From Streptomyces coffeae (GTDB lineage Bacteria > Actinomycetota > Actinomycetes > Streptomycetales > Streptomycetaceae): a stretch of 64,000 nucleotides of DNA. The stretch's first letter is position 1, and each line of letters begins with the position of its first letter. Of this stretch, positions 36,678 to 46,283 are shown piece by piece. The position numbers and the translations under genes were made by a program. The notes beneath the pieces are model-generated. The model was not told where the DNA came from and did no database searches. It worked only from the letters and a program-made list of their open reading frames with translations. Location: assembly GCF_016741875.1 (NCBI RefSeq), contig NZ_JAERRF010000029.1, positions 52,355-116,354 of the forward strand. Reading direction: 5' to 3'.

Positions 36678-37790
36678 TTAGGCAACGTTCGCCCTGTTGA
36701 CGACTTCGCGCAGGCGCTCGTCCTGCGCGTGCTTGTTCCGCCAGATGATGTAGCGGCGGATCATGCTGCCTTGTTCTTTGTGGCTGGCGTGGTCCGTCCC
36801 GTCGAGAGCGAAGTAGCGCAGGGCGGTGAATTGGGCTTCGATGCGGTTCACCCAGGAGCTGTTGGTCGGTGTGTAGGCGAACTCGACGTTGTTGGCCGCA
36901 GCCCAGTTGCCGACTCGGGTGTCCTTTTTCGTGGCCAGGTGTGGAGAGAAGTTGTCGAGCACGATCGCGATGCGGGTCTTGGGCGGGTAGAGGCTGCGCA
37001 GGTAGCGGCAGAACTCCAGGAACCTGGTCCGGTTCTTCTTTGGCTTGATGTGGCCGTAGAGCTTGTCCTTGCCCAGGTCCAAGGCGGCGAACAGGTGCCT
37101 GACCCCGTGAGGGCGGGTGCAGGTCGCCCGTCGGCGGGGCCTGGGCTCGCGGTCGGGGTCCTTGTGCCGTCCGCCGCGCTCGACCCATTGCCGCCCGAGG
37201 TGGGGCTGGAGGTTGAGCGGGCCGAACTCATCCAGGCATAAGACGACTTCGGGTTCGCCGTCCTCGGGTATGACCTCGCCGTCGGCGATCGCGTAGAGGC
37301 GCTCGACACGGGCCTTCTTGGCGGCATACTCCGGCTCGCGGGAGCTCTTCCAGGTCTTTATCCGTTGAAAGGACACGCCCTCCTCGCGGAGCAGGGCCCG
37401 CAGGCCCTCGTGGCTGATGTCGTCGACCACCCCCTCGGCGACCAGGAAGTCGGCCAGCTTGGCCAGGCTCCAGGTCGAGAACGGCAGGCCGTGCTCGGCC
37501 GGATTGGACTTGGCGATCTTCTTGATCTCGCGCCGCTCGGGCAGGGTAAAGGTCCTGGGCCGGCCGCCCTTGTACTTCGGGTAGAGCGAGTCGAAGCCGT
37601 CGGTGTTGAAGTTGTGGACCACGTCCCGGACCCGGTCCGGGCTGGTGAACGCCACCTCGGCGATCTTCGCCACGGGCATGCCCTGGGCCGACAGCAGCAC
37701 CATCTGCGCGCGGCGCCAGGTCACCACCGACCCAGTACCCCTGCGGATGATCCGCAGCAGCCGCCCTGCCCTCGTCGTCATCGATCCCAC
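36678..37790 (-). mobile_element. IS630-family transposase, complete
   Basis: 370 residues. N-terminal HTH (MPVAKIAEVAFTSPDRVRDVVHNF, in part), then the DDE triad: LCLDEFGPLNLQP, IVLDNFSPHLA and SSWVNRIEAQF. The GTG at 37790 follows GAGGG closely; ATG at 37781 is an alternative. Frame and catalytic residues are intact. Terminal inverted repeats were not located. Confidence 0.92.
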
Positions 37791-37899
37791 GGACCCTCAC
37801 GCACTCTGCCACCAGCACAGCTTGCCGGACGCGCGCCGCCGGAGGTGAATCCGGACGGCGCGTCACCTCACCACAGCACAAGGGTTGCTGAGGTCGCCG

Positions 37900-38541
37900 C
37901 TAGCCGAGATTCAGGACCTCATCGTCCGCATGCGTGCCGAACTCGGCGACGCGCACCTCCGCGATGCGCTCGTACCGGCTGATCCGATCGGTCCACTCCG
38001 CGTCGACGCCGAACGCCACCTGCGCGAAACCCACCCGCCCGACGGCCTCTGCCAGACCTGAATCGCCTGGGGCCAGCAACCGCAGCGGCGCGTCAAGCGC
38101 CACGGTTTGCGGCGGCACGAAGAACTCGTCCGGCAAAACGGCGCGCGCATGGACGAGCGCGCCGACAGCGACAACCGAGCCGGCCCCCAATCGTGCGCCC
38201 TGCAGGACCGTCGCCGCGGTCGCCACATAGACGCACCTGCCGACCTCGCAGCCCAGCAGCGTGGCATGCGGCCCCACGAAGACGTGGTCGTCGACAAGGA
38301 CCGGCTGGTCGCCGGCGACCGCAGACCCGCGCAACACCGCGTTCTCGCAGATCACCGCCGCTTCCCCGACCTCGATCCGAGACCCCTCGGCATCGAGCAC
38401 CGCACCGTACATCACCCGCGCCCTCGGCCCCACGCGGACATCACCAACGAGCGTGGCCGTCGGGGCGACGTAGGCGGTGGGATGGACCTGCGGTTCATGC
38501 CCGCGATGCCGGATGCGGATTCCCTGCGCTTCAACGATCAT
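37900..38541 (-). CDS. Left-handed beta-helix (hexapeptide repeat) protein, gamma-carbonic-anhydrase-like
   Basis: 213 residues with hexapeptide repeats from about 20 to 140 (HPTAYVAPTATLVGDVRVG, IEVGEAAVICENAVLRG, HVFVGPHATLLGC, LGAGSVVAVGALV). The order fits the PaaY/gamma-CA group. Gamma-CAs bind zinc through three histidines; here the first position reads VLRG and the last LLGC, leaving one histidine in GPH. Carbonic anhydrase activity is therefore doubtful and an acyltransferase or scaffold role is equally possible. ATG at 38541, weak ribosome site. Confidence 0.75.
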   Translation of the reverse strand: MIVEAQGIRIRHRGHEPQVHPTAYVAPTATLVGDVRVGPRARVMYGAVLDAEGSRIEVGEAAVICENAVLRGSAVAGDQPVLVDDHVFVGPHATLLGCEVGRCVYVATAATVLQGARLGAGSVVAVGALVHARAVLPDEFFVPPQTVALDAPLRLLAPGDSGLAEAVGRVGFAQVAFGVDAEWTDRISRYERIAEVRVAEFGTHADDEVLNLG

Positions 38542-38664
38542 GAGCGGATTCTCGCCCGACGGACCACGAGCACACTGGCGGATTTCAGACGTCGCGTTCG
38601 CCGAGACCTGTGCCATCCGCGATCTGAGGCACTACGGGGCGAATGTTGGCTGATGCGGCACTAG

Positions 38665-38780
38665 GGCGCGTATCGAGTCGTGATCATCGGGTGGTCCTGG
38701 TGAGGTCTTTGATCCAGATCATCGAGGCGTGCAGGTGGAGACTGGCGAGGTAGCTGTCGGGAGTCTTGTTGTATCGGGTG
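38665..38780. mobile_element. IS5-family end remnant (116 bases)
   Basis: Begins after CTAG (38661-38664) with GGCGCGTATCGAGTCGTGATCA, split here, and follows the left end of the complete element at 43215 base for base with few changes until about 38780. Same orientation as that element. Everything inward of this end is missing. Confidence 0.85.
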
Positions 38781-38911
38781 TCTCACCGTCCCAGTTCCGG
38801 CCTCCTGGTACGTCACGCTCTGGGGCGGGTGAGGCACGTGGAGCCGACCTGAGCCGAACGGCGCACCGATGTCCGGGCGGGGGCTCATGGGGACATGGCC
38901 CGGCGCCCGGC

Positions 38912-39574
38912 TCAGGTGCCGGGGAGGATACGGCGCGTCTCGTAGGCCCACATCGCGATCTCGACCCGGTTGCGGGCGCCGAGCTTGGCCATCAGGCTGG
39001 CCAGGTGCGTTTTCACCGTGCTGAGGCTGATGTGAAGCGCATCGGCGATCTCGGTGTTGGTCAGCCCGCGAGCCACGGCGAGGAGCACCTGCTCCTCGCG
39101 GGCGGTGACGGGGGACACCGGCTGGGCTGCGGGCCGGCCTGCGGGCAGGTCCGCGAAGGCCTGGAGCAGGCGGACGGTGACGCTCGGCGCGATGAGCGCC
39201 TCGCCGTCGGACGCCGACCGTACGGCCTGTGCCAGAAGGTCCGGTCCTGTGTCCTTGAGCAGGAATCCACGGGCGCCGGCACGCAGTGCGCCGTAGACGT
39301 ACTCGTCGAGGTCGAACGTGGTGATCACGACCACGGCCAGCGGGTCGGCGACGCCCGGGCCGGCGACCAGCCGGGTGGCCTCGAGCCCGTCGAACACGGG
39401 CATGCGGATGTCGAACAGGCAGACGTCGGGCCGCAGTTCGCGGGCCAGACGTACCGCTTCCTGTCCGTCGGCGGCCTCGCCGACCACCTCGATGCCGGGC
39501 TGGGCGTTCAGCATGATCCGCAGCCCGGTACGGATGATGGTCTGGTCGTCAGCGACGAGGACGCGGATGGGCAC
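38912..39574 (-). CDS. NarL/LuxR-type response regulator
   Basis: 220 residues. Receiver domain with acidic pair D9/D10 and phosphoacceptor D55 in LFDIRMP, then VVVITTFDLDEYVYGAL and the lysine in FLLKDT. C-terminal LuxR HTH: LTNTEIADALHISLSTVKTHL, in part. The GTG at 39574 is set by GGAG just upstream and overlaps the kinase gene end by 26 bases. Partner of the kinase at 39549; the likely target is the divergent MMPL exporter. Confidence 0.92.
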   Translation of the reverse strand: MPIRVLVADDQTIIRTGLRIMLNAQPGIEVVGEAADGQEAVRLARELRPDVCLFDIRMPVFDGLEATRLVAGPGVADPLAVVVITTFDLDEYVYGALRAGARGFLLKDTGPDLLAQAVRSASDGEALIAPSVTVRLLQAFADLPAGRPAAQPVSPVTAREEQVLLAVARGLTNTEIADALHISLSTVKTHLASLMAKLGARNRVEIAMWAYETRRILPGT

Positions 39575-40721
39575 CGCTCTCCGTCCTCCCTCTCGGCAGC
39601 TCGGCTTCGACATGCCAGCCCTGATCGGAGCCGGGGCCGGCTTGTAGTCTGCCGCCGAGCAGGGCAGCGCGCTCGCGCAGTCCGGCAAGTCCGTATCCGT
39701 CGCGGCCTCGGCCGGTGCGTTGGCCGTTGTCGCGCACGCTCACCCGTACCGTGTGCCGTTCCGCGGTGACCCGGACGACGACCTCGGTCGCGTTGACGGC
39801 ATGGCGCATGGCGTTGGTCACCGACTCCTGCACGATGCGGTAGACGGCCGCGTCCACGGCCGGGGGCAGCGATTCCAGTGCGCTGTCGAGCTTCAGGTCG
39901 ACCCTGAGGCGACCACCCGGGGCGCGCACCAGGCGCTCCAGATCCGCGACACCGGCAGGCGGCGCCAGCTCGGCGCCGGCCCCGCGGTCGCGCAGCGCGG
40001 CGACCATGGCCCGCATTTCCTCCAGCGTGCGCGCCCCTTCCTCCTCGACCTCTTCCAGCGCCTCGACGGCGGCGGCCGGGTCGGTGCCCGCGAGCACCCG
40101 GCCCGCCTGGGCGCGGATCACCATGGCCGAAACATGGTGAGCCACCGTGTCGTGCAGTTCCCGGGCGAGCTGCTCACGCTCGCGGGAACGTACCTGCTCC
40201 AACTGCCGCTCGCGAGCGGTCGCCAGGAACCGCACGGCGGCCCCGATCAGGCCGGGCAGGAACAGGAAGACAAAGCCCGCGACCTGTTCGCCGGCCGGGG
40301 TTTCGTCCGTGACGACCGACAGCACGAAGGCACCGAGGATCACCGCGCCGCCCAGCACGATCTCCCGGCCCGATCCCCACCGGGGCAGCGCATACACCAG
40401 CACGAGCACGACCAAGCCGGTGTACAGACCGACGGGCTCGCGGGGTGCGGCGATCAGCGAGGCCACCTGGAGCAGGATCATCGAGCCGAACGCCAGCGTG
40501 ACCGTCGCCAGCGGGCGGGTCCGGCGCCACAGGGGCAGCACGCACAGCCAGACGGCGAACACCACGGCCACCGGCCGCCACACGACGTCCTCGCGCAGTG
40601 TGGCCTCCAGCACCACACCGCCCAGGCCCGCGCCGAGCAGCGCCCAGTCCCGCCACACCCGGGCGGCCGCGTCGGGCGGCCGTGGTTCGGTCCACAGGGT
40701 TCGTAGGTCGTCTCGCAGCAC
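39549..40721 (-). CDS. Sensor histidine kinase (HisKA_3 type)
   Basis: 390 residues: four or five membrane helices in the first 160, no large extracellular loop, then the HisKA_3 dimerisation domain with H190 in ARELHDTVAHH and an HATPase_c domain (IVQESVTNAMRHA, VRDNGQ, GYGLAGLRERAALLGG). This is the DesK/LiaS-like class that often senses membrane stress. Overlaps its response regulator and is divergent from the MMPL gene with 175 bases between. Confidence 0.92.
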   Translation of the reverse strand: MLRDDLRTLWTEPRPPDAAARVWRDWALLGAGLGGVVLEATLREDVVWRPVAVVFAVWLCVLPLWRRTRPLATVTLAFGSMILLQVASLIAAPREPVGLYTGLVVLVLVYALPRWGSGREIVLGGAVILGAFVLSVVTDETPAGEQVAGFVFLFLPGLIGAAVRFLATARERQLEQVRSREREQLARELHDTVAHHVSAMVIRAQAGRVLAGTDPAAAVEALEEVEEEGARTLEEMRAMVAALRDRGAGAELAPPAGVADLERLVRAPGGRLRVDLKLDSALESLPPAVDAAVYRIVQESVTNAMRHAVNATEVVVRVTAERHTVRVSVRDNGQRTGRGRDGYGLAGLRERAALLGGRLQAGPGSDQGWHVEAELPRGRTESGAHPRPRR

Positions 40722-40896
40722 GGTTCTCAGCCTAAGGACAGCGCCGCGCCGCGCATCAGCCGAAAGGACGGGGCGTCACTCCGTCCTGGGGCCGACGGAT
40801 CCGCGGCCCGCGAGCCGATGTCCCGAAGCGCCGCGGCGACGAGCCTCGGCAACGGCGGCCGTACAAGGACGGCCGACGAGGTGGTTGGAGGACCCG

Positions 40897-43158
40897 ATGC
40901 TCTCGAAAGCCCTCTCGCGCGTGGGCGCAAGCGCCGCCCGCCATCCCTGGCGGGTGATCGCGGCATGGCTGATCGCCGCCACGCTTGCCGTCCTCGCCGC
41001 GATCGCCTTCGGCGGGCGGACCGCGGACTCGATGACCGCTCCGGGACTGGACTCCCAACGGGCAGCGGAACTCATCGAGCGGGCCGGCACCGGCCAGCAG
41101 GGGATGACCGCCCAGGTGGTCGTCACCCCCCTCGACGGCGGGGCGACGTTCCTCGACCACGGCAGCGCGCGCACGGCGCTCGCGCGCCTCCAGGACCAGG
41201 TGAGGGGACTGCCGCACGTACTCGGCACGACCGACCCGGCGGGGGCACTCGACACAGGCGGCGACACCGCCGTGCGCGACGGCCTGGTCTCGGCCGACGG
41301 GCGGATCGCCGTCGTCCGGGTGCAGTATCCCGACCAGAGCCGGCTGTCGGCCGAGGACCTCCACGCCCTCGTTGATCTCGGCGGCCGGCTGCGCGCCGAG
41401 CTGCCCCTGCGCATCGAGATGGGCGGGAACCTCTTCTACGTCTTCTCCGACCCCGACGGCGGCGCAAGCGAGCTGATCGGCATCCTCGCCGCGGCCGCGA
41501 TCCTGTTCCTGGCGTTCGGTTCGCTCGTCGCCGCCGCGCTGCCGATCGGCATGGCGGTCTTCGGGCTGACCGTCGGAGTTGCCACGATGACGGTACTGGC
41601 GGGGGTGACGGACGTCCCGACCTTCGCCCCGGTCCTGGGCAGCATGGTCGGGCTCGGGGTGGGCATCGACTACGCGCTGTTCGTGCTCGCCAGGCACCGG
41701 GAGTACCTCGCGCGCGGGCTCGATCCCCGCGAGGCGGCGGGGCGAGCGGTGGCCACGGCGGGGAGGCCCGTGGTCTTCGCCGGCGGCACCGTCGTCGTAT
41801 CGATCCTCGGCCTGGCGGTCGCGAACGTGCCGTTCATGACGGTGGGCGGGATCGCCGTCTCGATCGTCGTTCTGATCATGGTGGTCGCGTCGGTGACGCT
41901 GCTGCCGGCCTTCCTCGGTGCCGCCGACATGCGCCTGGCCCGGGCCGGTCGGATCGGGCGGGCTCTGCAGAGCAGGAAGCTGGGCCGGCTCGCACGGCGG
42001 CGGGTCACGGCGGCGGGCGCCGCCCCCGCCGGGTGGCGGCGCTGGATCGGGCACGTCAGCCGGCACCCGGTGCCGTACGCGGTCGGGGCGGCCGGGCTGC
42101 TGCTGACCGCGACGCTGCCCGTGCTCGGCCTGCGCGTCGGCCTGCCCGACGACGGCTCACTGCCGCCCAGCCGCACCGAGCGCCGCGCCTACGACCTCGT
42201 CGCCGAGGGGTTCGGCCCGGGCACCAACGGTCCCCTCGTCATCGCCGCGGACCCCGCCGGTGATCCGGGAGTGCTGGACCGTCTCGTCACAACGGTCGCG
42301 GCGGACCCGGGCATCGCATCCGTCGCGCCGGCGCAGGTCGATCGGGCCACGGGCATCGCGACGCTCGTGTTGTTCCCGACCACTAGCCCGCAGGAGAAGG
42401 CCACGGCCGACACCATCGCCCGGCTGCGCACCGACGTGCTGCCCACGGCGATCGGGCACGGCCCGGCCAGGGCCCACGTCGGCGGCGCCGCCGCGAGCCT
42501 GTCCGACGTGGGCCAACGCACCAGCCAACGCCTGCCGGTGTTCGTCGCCGCCGTGCTGGCGATGTCGTTCCTGCTGCTGATGCTGGTCTTCAGGTCGGTA
42601 CTCGTACCGCTCAAGGCGGTGCTGCTGAATCTGCTGAGCATCGGCGCGGCCTACGGCATCATGGTCGCGGTGTTCCAGTGGGGCTGGGGAGGCGCACTCA
42701 TCGGGCTGGAAGCGACGGTTCCGATCGTGTCGTTCATCCCGATGTTCCTCTTCGCCATCCTGTTCGGCCTGTCGATGGACTACGAGGTGTTCCTCCTCTC
42801 CCGCGTGCGCGAGGAGTACCTGCGCACCGGCGACAACGGCACGGCGATCGTGCAGGGCGTCTCGCGCACCGCCCGGATCATCACCTCGGCCGCCCTCATC
42901 ATGGTGGCGGTCTTCCTGTCCTTCGCCGTCGCCGAGGACCCGTCCACCAAGATGTTCGGGCTCGGCCTGGCCACCGCGATCTTCATCGACGCCACGGTCG
43001 TACGCATGGTGCTGGTACCGGCGACCATGACACTCCTCGGCCGGACCAACTGGTGGCTGCCGAGGTGGCTGGACCGGATGCTTCCCCGCGGCCCGGTCGG
43101 CACCGACGACACCGACGCTGAATCCACGGGTGAGGCCCCGCGTCCCACGGCTAGTTGA
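40897..43158 (+). CDS. MMPL/RND-family membrane transporter
   Basis: 753 residues, two similar halves of six membrane helices each with large extracellular loops after helices 1 and 7. Family motifs GSMVGLGVGIDYALFVLARHRE (part) in half one and ILFGLSMDYEVFLLSRVREEY (part) in half two; the paired Asp-Tyr in GIDY and SMDY fit the proton relay of MmpL proteins. Exports lipids or lipophilic compounds. ATG at 40897 with GGAGG before it, much shorter than the open frame. The adjacent two-component genes suggest induction by a membrane-active compound. Confidence 0.92.
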   Translation: MLSKALSRVGASAARHPWRVIAAWLIAATLAVLAAIAFGGRTADSMTAPGLDSQRAAELIERAGTGQQGMTAQVVVTPLDGGATFLDHGSARTALARLQDQVRGLPHVLGTTDPAGALDTGGDTAVRDGLVSADGRIAVVRVQYPDQSRLSAEDLHALVDLGGRLRAELPLRIEMGGNLFYVFSDPDGGASELIGILAAAAILFLAFGSLVAAALPIGMAVFGLTVGVATMTVLAGVTDVPTFAPVLGSMVGLGVGIDYALFVLARHREYLARGLDPREAAGRAVATAGRPVVFAGGTVVVSILGLAVANVPFMTVGGIAVSIVVLIMVVASVTLLPAFLGAADMRLARAGRIGRALQSRKLGRLARRRVTAAGAAPAGWRRWIGHVSRHPVPYAVGAAGLLLTATLPVLGLRVGLPDDGSLPPSRTERRAYDLVAEGFGPGTNGPLVIAADPAGDPGVLDRLVTTVAADPGIASVAPAQVDRATGIATLVLFPTTSPQEKATADTIARLRTDVLPTAIGHGPARAHVGGAAASLSDVGQRTSQRLPVFVAAVLAMSFLLLMLVFRSVLVPLKAVLLNLLSIGAAYGIMVAVFQWGWGGALIGLEATVPIVSFIPMFLFAILFGLSMDYEVFLLSRVREEYLRTGDNGTAIVQGVSRTARIITSAALIMVAVFLSFAVAEDPSTKMFGLGLATAIFIDATVVRMVLVPATMTLLGRTNWWLPRWLDRMLPRGPVGTDDTDAESTGEAPRPTAS

Positions 43159-43231
43159 CCGTTGACTCAACTCCTGCCCGCCCTTGGCGTCCGGCACCTC
43201 AGCGCGTCACCTAGGGCATATCGAGTCGTGA

Positions 43232-43750
43232 TCACCGGGTGGTCCTGGTGAGGTCCTTGATCCAGATCATCGAGGCGCGCAGGTGGAGACCGGCGAGGTA
43301 GCTGTCGGGAGTCTTGTCGTATCGGGTGGCGATGCCTCGCCATGCTTTGAGCTTGTTGATCAGGCGTTCGACGGTGTTCCGCTCCTTGTAGAGATTGGCA
43401 TCGTGGCTGACGGGTCGGCCACCTCTGGAGCCCTTCTTCTTCCGGTTGGCGGCCTGGTCCTTCTTCTCCGGGATGACCGCCTTGATACGGCGTTTGCGCA
43501 GGTGGGCGCGGTTTCCGCGGGACGAGTACGCCTTGTCCCCGGCGACCGCGTCCGGCCGGATGCGGGGTCGGCCGACGGGCCCGCGTACCCGTACCTTCTT
43601 CAGGACGGGGATGAACTGCGGGCTGTCCGCTGCCTGGCCTGTGGTCAGGATGAACGCCAGCGGGCGGCACTTGCGGTCGGCGGCGAGGTGGACCTTGCTG
43701 GTCTGCCCGCCTCTGGAACGTCCGAGGAGGGCGGCCTTCAGCCGGAGTTT
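43232..43750 (-). CDS. IS5-family transposase, second frame (orfB)
   Basis: Reverse-strand frame ending at 43232. It reads LLGRSRGGQTSKVHLAADRK, then PLAFILTTGQAADSPQF, DKAYSSRGNRAHLRKRRI and RNTVERLINKLKAWRGIATRYDK (parts), carrying the second aspartate and the final glutamate of the DDE triad. It joins the first frame by a frameshift near 43740, as usual for two-frame IS5 elements. The 5' boundary is approximate. Confidence 0.8.
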   Translation of the reverse strand, partial: KLRLKAALLGRSRGGQTSKVHLAADRKCRPLAFILTTGQAADSPQFIPVLKKVRVRGPVGRPRIRPDAVAGDKAYSSRGNRAHLRKRRIKAVIPEKKDQAANRKKKGSRGGRPVSHDANLYKERNTVERLINKLKAWRGIATRYDKTPDSYLAGLHLRASMIWIKDLTRTTR

Positions 43751-44235
43751 CCGCCGACGCCGGATGCGTCGTCGTTCTTCCAGCGCGGGATCACTTTTGG
43801 TCTCTTGCCCGTTTTGCTCTTCGAGGCCGCCCCCTTTGACCTGGCCTTCTCCTCCTCGGCCGCGGCTTTCTCCAGGGCGGTGACGACGTCCTCGTCGAGG
43901 TGTATCCCGGCCGTGTCGTGGTGGGCTCGGGCGGTGGTGGAGTCGATGCTGACCAGGGACAGGTCCACCTCACCCCGCTTCGCGGCTTCCGTGATCAGGC
44001 CCTCCAGCAGGGCCTCGAAGACGCCGGCGTCACGCCACTGCCGGAAGCGGTTGTGGACGGTCGACCAGGCGCCGAACTCCGTCGGCATCTCCCGCCACTG
44101 CCCGCCCGTCTTGAACCGCCAGATCACGCCCTCGAACTGCTGCCGCAGTCGCTCGGGGTACGGGCCGTACTCGCCGATCGGCAGGTACGGCTCGATGAAC
44201 TCCCAACCCGGATCGGTCAGTTGCACTCGCGTCAC
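43738..44235 (-). CDS. IS5-family transposase, first frame (orfA)
   Basis: From the GTG at 44235: TRVQLTDPGWEFIEPYLP, FKTGGQWREMPTEFGAW, then SLVSIDSTTARAHHDTAG with the first catalytic aspartate. It stops after GVGGNSG, the point where the sister frame takes over. An upstream ATG at 44277 is possible but is less like the family. Confidence 0.82.
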   Translation of the reverse strand: MTRVQLTDPGWEFIEPYLPIGEYGPYPERLRQQFEGVIWRFKTGGQWREMPTEFGAWSTVHNRFRQWRDAGVFEALLEGLITEAAKRGEVDLSLVSIDSTTARAHHDTAGIHLDEDVVTALEKAAAEEEKARSKGAASKSKTGKRPKVIPRWKNDDASGVGGNSG

Positions 44236-44317
44236 GTAAGACCGTCTATCGGACCGGACAGTGCCACGAAGGCACATCCCGCAAATTGATCACGACTCGA
44301 TACGCGCCCTAGCAAGG

Positions 44318-44425
44318 AATTAGGAGTCGGTGCCGGTCTCGATGATCGTGCCTTGAAGGTGAGGCGGTCGACGATGGCCGCGCAGAGGCGGGGGTCGGTG
44401 AACGTCTTCGCCTCACCGGCCGGAA
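44318..44425 (-). pseudogene. IS21 istB-like ATPase, C-terminal stub
   Basis: Reverse strand reads KTFTDPRLCAAIVDRLTF and, after a frame change, IIETGTDS: the end of an IstB-type helper ATPase as I recognise it. Only about 30 codons remain; the IS5 element at 43215 sits at its 3' end. Confidence 0.6.
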
Positions 44426-45050
44426 CCCCTGCCCTGCCTGCGCCTCCAAGCCTGATGCGCACGGCGCAGAGGGCTGCCAGTCCTGCCAAGGCAGTGGCGA
44501 GGTTTCCGAAGAGACAACCCACCGGATCCGGATTCTTCCGGGAGTCCGAGCCGGGCAACGACTGCGCCTCAGAGGACTGGGCTGGCCCGGCAGGAACGGC
44601 GGGGAGGCGGGTGACCTCTTCGTCGTCGTACGGATCGAGGGGTGAGTCAACGCAGGGAAACGGGCTCAAGCCGGTGGTGCGGCGTCAGTGGGTGGGGCGT
44701 GGTCGGCGGGCTGGTCCAGCTGCTGCTGGCGGCGCCGCTGTTCGTTGCGGTGGTCTTCGACGCGCTGGGTGAACAGCTTCAGGGCCTCCTGGTCCTGGCT
44801 GGGGCCAAAGTCGCGGTAGGGGCCGATGCCGAGGGTAACGGCGTTGACTTCTTCCTCGATGGCGTCGGCGGTCTCCCTCCCAGCCACCATCGGCGATTTC
44901 GTCTTCCGTGACGACCGCACCGTCGAAGCTGTCTACGTCGACCAGGTGCCGTGGCAACTGGCTCATGCCCTGGGCGACGAAACCCCGCAAAGCCGGAGGG
45001 CCCTTCGCAGCGGGCTCACCTTCGGGCAGCTTCTGGCCACTGCCTGGAGT
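44426..45050. other. Gap with gene debris
   Basis: No intact gene. A reverse-strand frame at 44666-44920 (EEEVNAVTLGIGPYRDFGP and a basic, Gln-rich tail) has coding character and could be the end of a lost protein. I recognise no family. Forward frames here look like shadows. Confidence 0.35.
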
Positions 45051-45052
45051 TG

Positions 45053-45820
45053 CGCCTGCAGGGTGTCTTTATCGCCGTACGGTGGTTGACCTGGGGCTTT
45101 GTGATCGCCTGCGTGTGGGCATGATCAATGATTGTGGGTTTGCGACTGCTCTACCTGATCTTCTGTCGACTACTGGGCTGCTTGCTGTTGCTGGGCCGAT
45201 CGACCGCCGCGACCAATGCTGAGATCCTGGTGCTTCGTCATGAGGTCGCTGTGCTTCGTCGGCAGGTCGAGCGGCCGCCTTTTTCGTGGGCTGATCGTGC
45301 CGTGCTCTCCGCTCTCGCGCGGCACCTTCCCTCCGTCTTGCGTCGCCATCGGCTGGTCACCCCGGGCACGCTGCTGACCTGGCACCGGCGTTTGGTGCGC
45401 TGGAAGTGGCGCCAGACGGTGGTCGGACCCGGTCGGCCACCGTTGCCGGAAGAGATGGTCGCGCTCATCCAGCGCCTGGCGCGAGAGAACCCGACCTGGG
45501 GGTACGTCAGGATTCAAGGTGAGCTCCGACGGCTCGGGTATAGGGTTGCCGCCGCCACGATCCGGCGCGTCCTGCGCCGCTCCGGTCTACCGCCCGCACC
45601 GCAGCGGGCCTCCCAGCAGACCTGGCGCTCCTTCCTCCGATCCCAGGCCCACACGCTGCTCGCCTGCGGCTTCATGCACGTGGAGACCGTCTTCCTCAAG
45701 CGTCTCTATGTCTTCTTCGTCATGGGCCTCGATGGCCTCGGTGTCCTCAGGGCGGGCAGTGCGGAACTCGTAGTCCATGTCGTCAACGGTCGTTATGGCA
45801 TGAACCTACGACCGGTCTGA
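45053..45820 (+). pseudogene. Integrase-type transposase, 3' truncated (direct repeat copy 1)
   Basis: From ATG 45128: LRLLYLIFCRLLGCLLLLGRS, LRHEVAVLRRQVERPPF, then RENPTWGYVRIQGELRRLGY and RRVLRRSGLPPAP, the HTH_21-like region of an rve-type transposase. The catalytic segment reads CGFMHVETVFLKRLYVFFVM; where relatives have Asp residues it has Gly and Glu. The frame then leaves the family. About 75 bases before the start are also shared with the copy at 63427. Confidence 0.8.
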
Positions 45821-46211
45821 CCGGCATGGATCGGGTTTCGGGGTGGCTTGGGAACCAGGCCGCGTGGGGCAGACCGCAGTGACCACCAAGCCCTGGATAA
45901 AACAAACGTCGGCGGATCGTGCTCTCACTCATACCCGTCAGCTCCGCCCAGTCAGCGAGTACACGGGATCCGCCCCGCCACTCGATGAGCCGGTTGGTGC
46001 TCTTGTTCCGCTCTACCAGCACCTGGTCGATCTGGTAGAGCCGTACCCGCTCGTCCCGCTGGAGCAGCCGGGACAAGTCGGCCGGGCCGACTCGGCGCTG
46101 GACCGCCTGGACGCTGGTCAGGATCCCGCCGATCTTCGCCTTCGTGATCGGGGTTGTCGGATGGCCGGCGAAGTACTGCTGCACTTCGTCGTCCAGCGTG
46201 CGGTCAGCCAC
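45783..46211 (-). CDS. Small HTH protein of unknown function
   Basis: 142 residues from GTG 46211 (a TTG at 46229 lies inside a terminator stem, so it is unlikely). Text such as DEVQQYFAGHPTTPITKAKIGG and a helix-turn-helix-like ADWAELTGMSESTIRRRL suggest a DNA-binding protein, possibly phage or endonuclease related. The C-terminal 35 residues look random, so the gene may be truncated by the transposase fragment beside it. Confidence 0.45.
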   Translation of the reverse strand: MADRTLDDEVQQYFAGHPTTPITKAKIGGILTSVQAVQRRVGPADLSRLLQRDERVRLYQIDQVLVERNKSTNRLIEWRGGSRVLADWAELTGMSESTIRRRLFYPGLGGHCGLPHAAWFPSHPETRSMPVRPVVGSCHNDR

Positions 46212-46228
46212 CGGTCTCTTCGACCGCA

Positions 46229-46275
46229 ACGCAGCTGGCCCGCACGCCGGGGGTGGGAGTGCGGGCCAGCTGCGT
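46229..46275 (-). terminator. Strong hairpin terminator
   Basis: ACGCAGCTGGCCCGCAC (46229-46245) and its perfect complement (46259-46275) form a 17-base stem with a 13-base loop, 8 bases after the stop of the HTH-TPR regulator. No T-run. Confidence 0.8.
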
Positions 46276-46283
46276 CGTGCAGA

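Larger units (their letters stand above)
43215..44308 (-). mobile_element. Complete IS5-family element (1094 bp) flanked by CTAG
   Basis: Terminal inverted repeats: left GGCATATCGAGTCGTGATCA, right end read inward GGCGCGTATCGAGTCG followed by TGATCA. CTAG lies at both outer edges (43211-43214, 44309-44312), consistent with a target duplication. It holds two overlapping transposase frames. The insertion lies in the tail of an IS21 istB-like remnant. A 116-base remnant of the same end lies at 38665. Confidence 0.85.

Noticed and set aside
40147..40896. N-terminal extension of the MMPL frame
   Set aside because: The extra 250 codons overlap the histidine kinase gene on the other strand and look random. 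GGAGG before ATG 40897 marks the real start.
43738..43750. IS5 transposase as a pseudogene because of two frames
   Set aside because: Two overlapping frames joined by a frameshift are normal in this IS group, and ends and catalytic residues are intact.
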